This document shows, in pieces, positions 8,400-16,632 of a DNA stretch of 64,000 bases. The position numbers were made by a program, and so were the translations under genes. The first letter of the stretch is position 1. Every line of letters starts with the position of its first letter. The DNA lies in NCBI GenBank assembly GCA_028819475.1, contig JAPPLJ010000041.1:1-64000 (forward strand), given 5' to 3'. Under the pieces are notes generated by a model that searched no databases, was not told the origin of the DNA, and was given only the letters and a program-made list of their open reading frames with translations. The stretch is from Rhodospirillaceae bacterium. Its GTDB lineage: Bacteria > Pseudomonadota > Alphaproteobacteria > Bin65.

Positions 8400-10019
8400 T
8401 CAGATCCGCGCCACGCCGAAGCTGTTCGGCCGCACGGTGCGGCGCCGCGCCTCGTCCACCGTCGCCAGCAGGAAGCCCAGGGTCCGGCGCGTCTCCCGCG
8501 GGTCGATCATGCCGTCGTCCTGGAGATGGCCGGAGGTGTAGAAAGCGCTCGACTGGCCGTCGAAATGCCGGACCAGCATCTCTTCCTGCTTCCTCAGCTG
8601 TTGCGCGTCCACCTCCTGCCCCTTCGAGCGGGCGACCCCCTCGGCGACCATCGTCATGGTCTTCGCGGCCTGGTCGCCGCCCATCACGCCGGTGGTCGCG
8701 TTGGGCCAGGTATAGAGGAAATCCGGATCGTAGCCGCGGCCGCACATGCCGTAGTTGCCGGCGCCGAAACTGGCCCCGGTCATGAAGGTCAGCCGCGGCA
8801 CGTCGATATTGGTGACCGACTGGATCATCTTCGAGCCGTGCTTGATCATGCCGGCGCGCTCGTAGTCCCTGCCGACGATGTAACCCGTGGTGTTCTGGAG
8901 GAAGACCATCGGGAGGCCGGCCTGGTCGCACAGCTGGAGGAACTGGGTCGCCTTGGCCGCGCCGTCCGGATCGATCGGGCCGTTGTTGCCGATGATGCCG
9001 CAGCCCCGGCCCATGACCTCGGCCTGGAGGCAAACGGTCGTGACGCCGAAGCGCGGCTTGAAATCGAGGAATTCCGAGCCGTCGACGATGCGCGCGACGA
9101 CTTCCCGAACCTCGTAGGGCTTGCGGTAATCGACCGGCACGATGCCGGCGATCTCGTCGGGATCGTAGAGCGGCGGCGGTCCATCGGAGGCCATCGCCGT
9201 TTCGCCGGCGTTCCAGTTCAGCCGCTGGACGACCTCGCGGCACATGTCGACGCCTTCGCCGTCGTCTTCGGCCAGATATTCGACCAGGCCTGACACGCTG
9301 GCGTGCATCTCGGCGCCGCCCAGTTCCTCCTCCGTTGCGATCTCGCCGGTCGCGGCCTTGAGCAGCGGCGGCCCGGCCAGAAAGGCGCGGCCCCGGCCCT
9401 TCACGCCGATGACGTAGTCGCTCATGCCGGGCATGTAGGCGCCGCCGGCGGTCGAGGAGCCGTGCAGGATCGTGATGACGGGTACCCCGGCCTTGGAAAG
9501 CCGCGCCTGGTTGGCGAACAACCGGCCACCGATCAGAAAGCCCTCGACCGTGTATTCCATCAGGTTGGCGCCGGCGCTCTCGACCAGATGGATGAAGGGC
9601 AGCTTCTGGGCGAGGGCGATTTCCTGCATGCGCCGGATGCGGAACGCGGTCGCCTGGGTCAGCGCACCGGCCTGGATGCCGCTGTCGTCCACCGCGATGG
9701 CGCAGCGCACGCCGCGGATGAAGCCGATGCCGGCGATCGCGTTGCCGCCGGGCAGCGATTTCTCCTCGTCCGGCGTGTCGAGCAGGAAGCCGGCCATGTT
9801 GCCCATGACGAGAAACGGCATGCCCGGATCGAGCAGGCAGGCGAGGCGCTCGCGCGGCGTCAGCTGGTTGCGCTCGACGAAGCGCGGCTTGCGCGCCTCC
9901 GAGCGGACCGCGCCGCGCCGGTTGAGCTCCTCCATCCGGCCGATGAGCGCCAGCATATCGGCGCGGTTGGCCTTGAAGCCTTCGCTGGCCGGGTCGATCT
10001 GGCTGCGGAACACGGTCAT
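8400..10019 (-). CDS. Acyl-CoA carboxylase beta subunit (carboxyltransferase, AtuC-like)
   Basis: This 539-residue biotin-dependent carboxyltransferase moves carboxylate from carboxybiotin to an acyl-CoA. It has the two crotonase-like halves of the family: an N-terminal half with VESAGANLMEYTVEGF and HGSSTAGGAYMPGMSDY, and a C-terminal half with LQNTTGYIVGRDYERAGMIKHG and TGASFGAGNYGMCGRGYDP. Those motifs are of the methylcrotonyl/geranyl-CoA carboxylase type rather than propionyl-CoA type. The ATG at 10019 overlaps the AtuA-like stop (ATGA). The adjacent DUF1446 gene favours a geranyl-CoA-like branched substrate, though this cannot be proved from sequence. Confidence 0.88.
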   Translation of the reverse strand: MTVFRSQIDPASEGFKANRADMLALIGRMEELNRRGAVRSEARKPRFVERNQLTPRERLACLLDPGMPFLVMGNMAGFLLDTPDEEKSLPGGNAIAGIGFIRGVRCAIAVDDSGIQAGALTQATAFRIRRMQEIALAQKLPFIHLVESAGANLMEYTVEGFLIGGRLFANQARLSKAGVPVITILHGSSTAGGAYMPGMSDYVIGVKGRGRAFLAGPPLLKAATGEIATEEELGGAEMHASVSGLVEYLAEDDGEGVDMCREVVQRLNWNAGETAMASDGPPPLYDPDEIAGIVPVDYRKPYEVREVVARIVDGSEFLDFKPRFGVTTVCLQAEVMGRGCGIIGNNGPIDPDGAAKATQFLQLCDQAGLPMVFLQNTTGYIVGRDYERAGMIKHGSKMIQSVTNIDVPRLTFMTGASFGAGNYGMCGRGYDPDFLYTWPNATTGVMGGDQAAKTMTMVAEGVARSKGQEVDAQQLRKQEEMLVRHFDGQSSAFYTSGHLQDDGMIDPRETRRTLGFLLATVDEARRRTVRPNSFGVARI

Positions 10020-11863
10020 GCGGCGCGCGCCTCCGCATCGGCCGCGGCCTGCGCGGCCAGCGCCGCCGGGACCGGGATCCGGGCATCCAGCAGGATCTGT
10101 GCGTAGCCCTTGCCCTGGGCGTCGTTGCGCAGGCTGGCGACGCCGCCGCCGCCCAGAACGTCGTGGAGCAGGAAATTGACGGCGTTCGTCCCCGGCATCA
10201 GGAAGCGCTCCACCGGTTTCGCGGTGGCGCCGTCAAGGAAATGCGCAAAAGTCTCCGCGACGCGCTCTTCCGTCAGGCTGCGCCAGATCCAGGGCAGGTA
10301 ATCGGCGCGCCGGGCGATGACGCCGATATTCGCCTTGTCGCCCTTGTCGCCGCTGCGCCCCCAGGCGAGGTCTTCGAGACGGACCTCGACCAGCCCGGCA
10401 GGCTCTGCATCGGCGCCGGGATTGCCGGGCGGCGGCGGCCGGACCGGCTCTTCCGGTTCGCTTTCGGTGACGGGCTCGGCATACGGGATCGGCACGCCAT
10501 CGACCTCGACGCTCAGGGCCACCTCCGCTTTCGGCGCCAGGAAGGAGAACAGGCGGACGACCGGCGACGGCCGCGGCCGGGTGCCCGAAAAGCCGGAGAG
10601 CGCCGCCGGGGTCGCAAGGCCGAGGCCCGAGGCCTCGCGCAGCAGCAGTCCGACGCCGGCCGCCTCCGGATGCCGGGCCGCCAGCTTGAGCACGACTTCC
10701 CGCGCATCCGCCGACCCGGCCGCCGCGCCGTATTGGCTGCCGGCGCCGATCACCTCGACGCCGGTTTCGGTGAAATCGCCCAGGTTGCGCCCGCGCAAGG
10801 CCGCCCGCGCCCGGGATATCGCCGCCTCGGCAAAGACCTGCGCCTTGCCGGCGGCGTTGCGGCCGGTGAAGGTGAAATAGCCGCCGGCGCGGAAGCCGTC
10901 GGCCCAGGTCGCGCTGATCTTGTAATCGGGCGGCGCCGGCCGGCCCCGCGCGCCGGTCACGCGCACCCGATCCCTGCCGGTCTGCTCCATTTCCACGCCG
11001 GAAAAGTCGCAGCGGACGTCGGGCAGCAGATAGGCCTGCGGATCGCCGATCTCGTAGACCATCTGCTCCGCCACCGTCCCGACCGTCACCGCGCCGCCGC
11101 TGCCCGCCGGCTTGCGCAGGGTGAAGCTGCCGTCGGGCTCGATATCGCCGATCGGATAGCCGATGTCGTGGATCGACCCGGCGATATCCTCCCAGTCGGT
11201 ATGGTTGCCGCCGGTCGCCTGGGGCCCGCATTCCAGGATATGGCCGGCGAGGCTGCCCGCCGCCAGCCGGTCCCACTCGCCGGGTCGCCAGCCGAAGGCG
11301 TGGATGCAGGCGCCGAGCGTGACCGCGCTGTCGACGCAGCGGCCGGTGATGACGATGTCGGCGCCGGCGTCGAGCGCAGCGGCGATCGGGAAGGCGCCGA
11401 TATAGGCGTTGATGCTGGCGAGCTTTTCGACGGGGGGAAACTGCGCGCCGCTGAACATCTCGCGGGGCGCGGCTTCGGCGAGTTTCTCCCGGTCCGCCAT
11501 CAGATCGTCGCCGCGCACCACGCCGACCCTGAGGTCCAGTCCGGCCTCGGCAATGACGGCGCGGGCGGCCTCTGCGCAGGCATCGGGATTCACGCCGCCG
11601 GCGTTGCTGACCACCTTCACCCCCTGGGCGGCGATGTCCCGGATATTGGGTTTCAGAACCGCCGAGATGAAATCGGTCGCGTAGCCCAGCGCCGGATCCT
11701 TGGCCCGTGCCCGGGCCAGGATCGACATGGTGATCTCGGCCAGATAGTCGTAGACCAGAAAATCGACCGAGCGGTCGGCGAGCAATTGCGGCGTCGCCAT
11801 GGCCGACTCGCCCCAATAGCCGCTCGCCCCGCCGACGCGGATGATATCCGGGACCGATGTCAT
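10016..11863 (-). CDS. AtuA-like protein (DUF1446, acyclic terpene utilisation family)
   Basis: This 615-residue protein belongs to the AtuA/DUF1446 family found with acyl-CoA carboxylases. The N-terminal part begins IIRVGGASGYWGES and contains VKVVSNAGGVNPDA and TGRCVDSAVTLGAC. A separate C-terminal small domain (about residues 500-605) contains LAWGRSGDKGDKANIG, the AtuA-like ferredoxin-fold region. ATG at 11863 is preferred to an upstream ATG at 11944 because AGGAGAGGAA precedes it. It heads the five-gene operon. AtuA is required for terpene growth in Pseudomonas, but its biochemical role is still unclear, so only pathway association is inferred. Confidence 0.87.
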   Translation of the reverse strand: MTSVPDIIRVGGASGYWGESAMATPQLLADRSVDFLVYDYLAEITMSILARARAKDPALGYATDFISAVLKPNIRDIAAQGVKVVSNAGGVNPDACAEAARAVIAEAGLDLRVGVVRGDDLMADREKLAEAAPREMFSGAQFPPVEKLASINAYIGAFPIAAALDAGADIVITGRCVDSAVTLGACIHAFGWRPGEWDRLAAGSLAGHILECGPQATGGNHTDWEDIAGSIHDIGYPIGDIEPDGSFTLRKPAGSGGAVTVGTVAEQMVYEIGDPQAYLLPDVRCDFSGVEMEQTGRDRVRVTGARGRPAPPDYKISATWADGFRAGGYFTFTGRNAAGKAQVFAEAAISRARAALRGRNLGDFTETGVEVIGAGSQYGAAAGSADAREVVLKLAARHPEAAGVGLLLREASGLGLATPAALSGFSGTRPRPSPVVRLFSFLAPKAEVALSVEVDGVPIPYAEPVTESEPEEPVRPPPPGNPGADAEPAGLVEVRLEDLAWGRSGDKGDKANIGVIARRADYLPWIWRSLTEERVAETFAHFLDGATAKPVERFLMPGTNAVNFLLHDVLGGGGVASLRNDAQGKGYAQILLDARIPVPAALAAQAAADAEARAA

Positions 11864-12056
11864 TCTTTCGCAATTCCTCTCCTGCCTTTGCGCCGGCAAA
11901 ATCCTCGAAGCGGGCGGTTTTGAAAAGATGTAATTCCGCGACACCGGCGCGGGCGATCAGCCCGACCGTTTCCCTGCCGTATTCGCCAACCTGTCTCCAT
12001 CTTCTTTGTTCCGTGCTATTTTCCGGCATAACAAGGACGGTCGGGAACGGGGAGCG

Positions 12057-13496
12057 ATGACGGAGACGGTCGAGATACCGGTCTGGCTGTTGCTCATTAT
12101 CGCGGCATTGGCGGTGCTGGCGGCGCTCGACGATGTTCTGTTGCCCACCGCGCGCTGGTATCTGCGCCGCCATGTCAACAAGGTGATCGACGACGTCAAT
12201 GACAGGCTGCGGCTGGAGCTGCCGACCTTCCAGATCACCAAGCGCCGGGTGCTGATCGACCGGCTGATCTACGATCCGGAGGTGATGAAGACGGTCGGCG
12301 AAGTCGCCGCCGAGCGCGGCGTATCGCGCGACAGCCTGACGACCGAGGTTTCCAGGATCGCCCGGGAGATGGTGCCGGCGTTCAACGCCTATTTCTATTT
12401 CCGGCTGGGCTACCGCTGCGCGCGCTGGCTGCTGCGCGCCTTCTACCGGGTCCGCCTGGCCTATGCCCACGAGCAGACGATGGCCGACATCCCGCCCGAT
12501 ACCGCAGTCGTGTTCTTCATCAACCACCGCAGCAACGCCGATTACCTGCTGGTGACCTATCTCGCCTCGGGCAGCGTCGCCCTGTCCTACGGCGCCGGCG
12601 AGTGGGCGCGGGTGTGGCCGTTCCGCAGCCTGCTGCGCCTGGCCGGCGCCTATATCCTGCGCCGCAAGACCGACGATCCGCTCTACCGCAAGGTGCTCGA
12701 GCGCTATGTCCAGATGGCAACCGAGGCCTGCGTGCCGCACGCCATTTTCGCCGAGGGCAAACTCTCGCGCGACGGCGCCATCAATCCGCCCAAGCTGGGA
12801 ATGCTCGGATACATCACCAAGACCTTCGACCCCGCGGGGCCCTACGACATCATGTTCATTCCCGTCGCCACCAACTTCGACCGGGTGGCCGAGGAACGGA
12901 CCCTCGTGGCCAATCCGGACACGGATTTTCGCGGCCGGGGCGGGCGATTCCTGATGAGCGGCACGGCCAGGTTCGTACTCAAGCTGGCCTGGCGGAAAAT
13001 GCAGGGGCGGTCGGCCGGATTCGGCGTCGCCTGCGCCAATTTCGGCGAACCGCTCTCGCTCCGGGCCTGGTCGGACGAGCGCGGCGTCGATCTTTCCCGG
13101 CTGGAACGCGAGCCGTTCTTTTCCGCCATCGAAGAGCTCGGCGCGGAACTGACCGACCGGATTACCGATGTCGTGCCGGTGCTCGCGGTGCCTCTGGTCT
13201 CGCTGATCCTGACCGAGGCGGACGGGCCGCTGGAAGCGGAGGAGATAAAAGGTCGCGCATTGCGCTGGCTCAATGACGTCCGTGAACTGGGCGCCCATAT
13301 CGGCCTCAGGGAAGGCAGCGAAGCCGCCGAAATCGAGGCAGCGGTGAAACGCATGCGCAAGCGCAGACTGATCGCGGAGCAGAGCGGCGGCGGGCTGGCC
13401 CCGATCGCAGCCGAACGCGCGCTGCTGACCTACTATGCCGCCTCCATCGTGCAGGTGCGTGCGCAACTCCAGCGGAAGCTGTCCGGCCCTGAGTAG
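12057..13496 (+). CDS. PlsB-like glycerol-3-phosphate 1-O-acyltransferase
   Basis: This 479-residue membrane-associated acyltransferase probably acylates glycerol-3-phosphate or a lysophospholipid. One hydrophobic segment spans residues 9-30. The HX4D catalytic motif is NHRSNAD (His157, Asp162), and a second acyltransferase motif, FAEGKLSR, lies at 231-238. The length is far shorter than enterobacterial PlsB but matches the PlsB-like family of many alphaproteobacteria. ATG at 12057 follows GGGGAGCG, whereas the ATG at 12006 has no ribosome site. It is divergent from the AtuA-like operon and overlaps the next hydrolase gene if that gene's upstream start is used. Confidence 0.82.
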   Translation: MTETVEIPVWLLLIIAALAVLAALDDVLLPTARWYLRRHVNKVIDDVNDRLRLELPTFQITKRRVLIDRLIYDPEVMKTVGEVAAERGVSRDSLTTEVSRIAREMVPAFNAYFYFRLGYRCARWLLRAFYRVRLAYAHEQTMADIPPDTAVVFFINHRSNADYLLVTYLASGSVALSYGAGEWARVWPFRSLLRLAGAYILRRKTDDPLYRKVLERYVQMATEACVPHAIFAEGKLSRDGAINPPKLGMLGYITKTFDPAGPYDIMFIPVATNFDRVAEERTLVANPDTDFRGRGGRFLMSGTARFVLKLAWRKMQGRSAGFGVACANFGEPLSLRAWSDERGVDLSRLEREPFFSAIEELGAELTDRITDVVPVLAVPLVSLILTEADGPLEAEEIKGRALRWLNDVRELGAHIGLREGSEAAEIEAAVKRMRKRRLIAEQSGGGLAPIAAERALLTYYAASIVQVRAQLQRKLSGPE

Positions 13497-14889
13497 CACC
13501 GCTCCGTGGCGACTGCCCGCGCCGGAGTTCATGCGGGCCTGCCTGCGCTCGCCGATCGGCAGCCTGGTCGGGCGGCCCTGGTTCGACCGCGCGGCCATGC
13601 ATCTGCTGTGCAGCTGGTTCTTTCCGCTGTCGCGGCTCTGGGCGGCGGCGCGGGCTGCGGAAGGCTCGCTCGAGCGGTTCGTGGCGGAAATGCCCGACGC
13701 ATCGGCGGTGCACGGCCGGTCCCTGCTCGAAGGCCGGCTGCGCCGGTTCGAAAGCGTCCGCGACCGGGTGCTGGACAGCGAACGGGAATGGGAAACGGCA
13801 TTCTTCGGCGACGGCGACGTTGCGCCGGACGACCTCGCCGGGATCGAGCGGCAGCGCCTGTTCCGGCGCAACGGCTACAACGCCCAGCGGCGGCTGTTCG
13901 CGCCCTGGCGGAGCGCCGTCCGGGCGGCGCCGATCCGCTGGGCCATTCCTTCGCCCGACGAGGTCGCGGCGGATTTTGCGAACCTGGTCGCCGATCCGAC
14001 GCAAGCGTTCACCGTTCCGGACCCGATGCCGCCGGTTGCGGAATCGCGCCGGTTTTCTGCCGCACCCGGCCGCCGGGACCGCTGGATCCGCTTCGCTTCG
14101 CCCTCGTCGCGCATGAACGACGAGGTGGTCGCCCGGGTCTACGAGCCCGACGGCATCGCCGACCCGCCGACCCTGATCTTCGGCCACGGCATCTGCGTCG
14201 AGTTCGATCACTGGCGCGGCCTGGTCGACGAGATCGAGGCGCTGGTCGCCATGGGTATCCGGGTCGTCCGGCCCGAGGCGCCGTGGCACGGGCGGCGGGT
14301 GCCCGACGGGCGCTACGGCGGCGAGATGTTCATCGCCTCGGCGCCGCGCGGCGCGCTCGACCATTTCACCGCTGCGGCGCGCGAATGGGCGGTGCTGATC
14401 GACTGGTGCCGCCGCACCAGCGATGCGCCGGTCGCGATCGGCGGCAGCAGCCTGGGCGCCATGACCTCCCAGGTGATCGTCGACAAGGCGCGCTTCTGGC
14501 CGGAACGGCTGCGGCCCGACGCCATGCTGCTGATCACCCATACCGGCCGGATCGCGGACGCCGCGGTGCACGGCTCGATGGCGCAGGCCTGGGGCATCGC
14601 CGAGAACACGATGGCGCGGGGCTGGACCGGCGAGCTGATCGGGCGCTTCATGCCCCTGCTCGATCCGGTCGGCGAACCGGTCATTCCGCCCGAGAACATC
14701 GTCACCGTGCTGGGCAGCCGGGACCATGTGACGCCCTTTGCCAGCGCTCGGCTGCTAATCGAGGAATGGCGCGTGCCGCCGGAGAACCGCTTCGTCTGGC
14801 GGCGCGGCCATTTCAGCGTGCCGGTCGCCATGCTGCGCAACCGGGCTCCGCTGCACCGCTTCAAGGCAGTGCTGGACGGAATTGGATAG
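13435..14889 (+). CDS. Alpha/beta hydrolase (ABHD18-like)
   Basis: This is a hydrolase of up to 484 residues with the core in the C-terminal half. FGHGICVEFDHW is the oxyanion-side loop, GGSSLGAMTS holds the probable nucleophile serine, and VLGSRDHVTPF and GHFSV supply the acid and histidine region. The large helical N-terminal part (about residues 30-200) resembles the ABHD18/DUF2048 group, whose substrate is not known. The start is uncertain: ATG at 13435 overlaps the acyltransferase gene by 62 bp, and ATG at 13531 would remove 32 weakly conserved residues. Co-direction and overlap with the acyltransferase suggest a lipid-related role, as inference only. Confidence 0.78.
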   Translation: MPPPSCRCVRNSSGSCPALSSTAPWRLPAPEFMRACLRSPIGSLVGRPWFDRAAMHLLCSWFFPLSRLWAAARAAEGSLERFVAEMPDASAVHGRSLLEGRLRRFESVRDRVLDSEREWETAFFGDGDVAPDDLAGIERQRLFRRNGYNAQRRLFAPWRSAVRAAPIRWAIPSPDEVAADFANLVADPTQAFTVPDPMPPVAESRRFSAAPGRRDRWIRFASPSSRMNDEVVARVYEPDGIADPPTLIFGHGICVEFDHWRGLVDEIEALVAMGIRVVRPEAPWHGRRVPDGRYGGEMFIASAPRGALDHFTAAAREWAVLIDWCRRTSDAPVAIGGSSLGAMTSQVIVDKARFWPERLRPDAMLLITHTGRIADAAVHGSMAQAWGIAENTMARGWTGELIGRFMPLLDPVGEPVIPPENIVTVLGSRDHVTPFASARLLIEEWRVPPENRFVWRRGHFSVPVAMLRNRAPLHRFKAVLDGIG

Positions 14890-14984
14890 ACAGCAGGCGG
14901 GCACGGAACGAACGGCACGCCCGGGACACGGCTCACCATATATGGGACAGGATGCGCAGCCCGGCACGGAGCGCATGTGATATG

Positions 14985-14998
14985 GTTGATTAGTCAAC
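14985..14998. promoter_or_regulatory. Palindromic operator-like site upstream of tctC
   Basis: GTTGATTAGTCAAC is a near-palindrome with GTTGA and TCAAC arms around a 4-bp centre, 36 bp before the tctC start. It resembles MarR- or TetR-family operators, and TATGGT just upstream could be part of a promoter. No regulator gene of these families is adjacent, so the binding protein is unknown. Confidence 0.4.
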
Positions 14999-15033
14999 GG
15001 AATGAGCAATCGCTCAAGAAGGAGGAAATGAAG

Positions 15034-15996
15034 ATGACGTTCACGCCTTTGCGCGTATCGGCCGCCGCAGCCGTTGCAACCGCCGCACTGCTGACTGCCG
15101 CCGCGCCGGCGGTCGCGGAGTGGAAACCGAGCGGTCCGATCAACCTGATGATCGCGTTCCGGGCCGGCGGCGGCGCCGACACGCAGGCGCGCCTCATGGC
15201 CACCTCGCTCGAGAAGACCAAGGGCTGGAAGATCATCCCGCAGAACGTGACCGGCAAGGGCGGCGCGGTGATGGCGCGCAAGCTGAAGACCCAGCCCAAT
15301 GACGGGCTCACCATCGGCATCGCCGTCACGGAAACCTTCGGCTACAACATTCTGGCCGCGAAAAAGCCCGGCTATGCGGTGAGCGACTTCACCTACATCA
15401 CGACCACGGCAGGCTCGCAGATGGGCGTCGTCGCGAAGAAGGGCCGTGGCTGGAATTCGATCCACGACCTGGTCAAGGCCGCGAAGGGCGGCGCCAAGGT
15501 CAAGTTCGGCGCCATGAGCGCGCGACTCGCGGATCTGGCCTACGTCGTCCAGCAGAAGTTCGGCATTGAGCTCAACACCGTCATGTTCAAGGGCGGCCGC
15601 GGCGTCCTGAACGCGATCACCGCGGGCGATGTCGACGCCGGCTGGGTCGCGGGCATCCAGGGCAAGGGCGTCAGGGCGGGCGATCTCGTCAACCTGATGT
15701 CCGGCGAGTCCGCCCGGCTCAAGGTTTCGCCCGACGCACCCACAATGATCGAGCTGGGTATTCCCTACGACGCCGGCGCCAAATTCCTGATCGTCGCGCC
15801 GAAAGGCATCCCCGCCGACGCCCGCAAGGGGCTGGCCGACGCCATCGCCTCAATTCTGAAGGACAAGTCCACCAAGGCCGCGCAGTTCGTGACCCGCGCC
15901 TTCGGCGGGCCGCTCCTGATCTCCGGCGCCGCGCTCGACAAGCTGGTCGCCGACGGCATCGCCAGCTCCAAGCAACTGATGGAAGCGACCCAGTAA
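15034..15996 (+). CDS. tctC: Tripartite tricarboxylate transporter substrate-binding protein (TctC family), copy 1
   Basis: This is a 320-residue periplasmic solute receptor. A signal peptide spans residues 1-28, with a hydrophobic Ala/Leu core and cleavage after AVA. The mature part starts EWKPSGPINLMIAF and continues with the family's glycine-rich RAGGGADTQARLMA segment. ATG at 15034 is chosen because AAGGAGGA lies about 8 bp upstream; ATG at 15028 is a close alternative. The tctB and tctA genes follow, so this receptor delivers a carboxylate-like solute to that pair. The ligand cannot be read from sequence. A palindrome lies upstream and a strong hairpin downstream. Confidence 0.88.
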   Translation: MTFTPLRVSAAAAVATAALLTAAAPAVAEWKPSGPINLMIAFRAGGGADTQARLMATSLEKTKGWKIIPQNVTGKGGAVMARKLKTQPNDGLTIGIAVTETFGYNILAAKKPGYAVSDFTYITTTAGSQMGVVAKKGRGWNSIHDLVKAAKGGAKVKFGAMSARLADLAYVVQQKFGIELNTVMFKGGRGVLNAITAGDVDAGWVAGIQGKGVRAGDLVNLMSGESARLKVSPDAPTMIELGIPYDAGAKFLIVAPKGIPADARKGLADAIASILKDKSTKAAQFVTRAFGGPLLISGAALDKLVADGIASSKQLMEATQ

Positions 15997-16013
15997 GGTA
16001 AGCCGTCAGGGCC

Positions 16014-16053
16014 GGGGCCGGCGCGCCCCGATTCCCGGCGCGCGCCGGTCCCC
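16014..16053 (+). terminator. Hairpin between tctC and tctB (possible attenuator or mRNA-stability element)
   Basis: GGGGCCGGCGCG (16014-16025) pairs with CGCGCCGGTCCCC (16041-16053) across a 15-nt loop, leaving one bulged base. No U-run follows, so it is more likely a processing, stability or partial termination element. It could raise receptor mRNA relative to the membrane genes. Confidence 0.45.
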
Positions 16054-16062
16054 GGCATAGTC

Positions 16063-16632
16063 ATGCGCGCCGATCCCTGGTCGCTGGGCGTGGCGGCGGT
16101 CGTCGCCGCTTTCGCCCTGGCGACCCTGATTTTCTGGATTCCCGCTGACATCGAGACCGGCGTGGTCGAGACGTTCCGGCGGCGCACGACCATCGGCGAC
16201 GCCCTCGCCCCGACCGTCGTCGCCATCGCCATGCTCGCGGTGGCCGGGCTGTTCGGCGTCACGGAACTGCTGCGCCCGCGGCGCGAGAACGCGCCGTTCG
16301 ACAGGCAGAGCGCTGTGTTCATCGTCCGGCTCGCCGCGGCGATCGGTGCAGGACTGGCGCTGATGGTCTACACCGGGCCGCTCACGGTCGACGCCATCAA
16401 TGCCGCCGGCGGCGAGATCGGCAGCTATCGCCAGCTGCGCGACACCGTTCCCTACAAGTATCTCGGCTACCTGGCCGGCGGCACGGTCATGGTCGCCGGC
16501 ATCGTTGCCGTGGTCGAGCAGCGGCTGGCCCGCAGCGCGGCCATCGCGGCCGTGCTGGCGGTGCTCGTCCATATCGTGCTGTACGACCTGCCGTTCGACG
16601 ACGTCCTGCTGCCGCCCAACGGCGACCAGTAA
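16063..16632 (+). CDS. tctB: Tripartite tricarboxylate transporter small membrane protein (TctB family), copy 1
   Basis: This 189-residue membrane protein is the small subunit of a TctCBA uptake system. Four to five hydrophobic helices are visible, at about residues 8-26, 46-66, 87-104, 133-150 and 158-174, with short charged loops. Sequence conservation in TctB is low, so the call rests on size, topology and its position between a TctC receptor and a TctA permease. The stop codon TAA overlaps the tctA ATG (TAATG), which implies coupled translation. Confidence 0.82.
   Translation: MRADPWSLGVAAVVAAFALATLIFWIPADIETGVVETFRRRTTIGDALAPTVVAIAMLAVAGLFGVTELLRPRRENAPFDRQSAVFIVRLAAAIGAGLALMVYTGPLTVDAINAAGGEIGSYRQLRDTVPYKYLGYLAGGTVMVAGIVAVVEQRLARSAAIAAVLAVLVHIVLYDLPFDDVLLPPNGDQ

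Noticed and set aside
10233..13871. Minus-strand open frame of 1212 codons
   Set aside because: It is antisense to, or out of frame with, well-supported genes, and its translation is Arg/Gly-rich without any family motif. GC-rich codon bias keeps shadow frames open.
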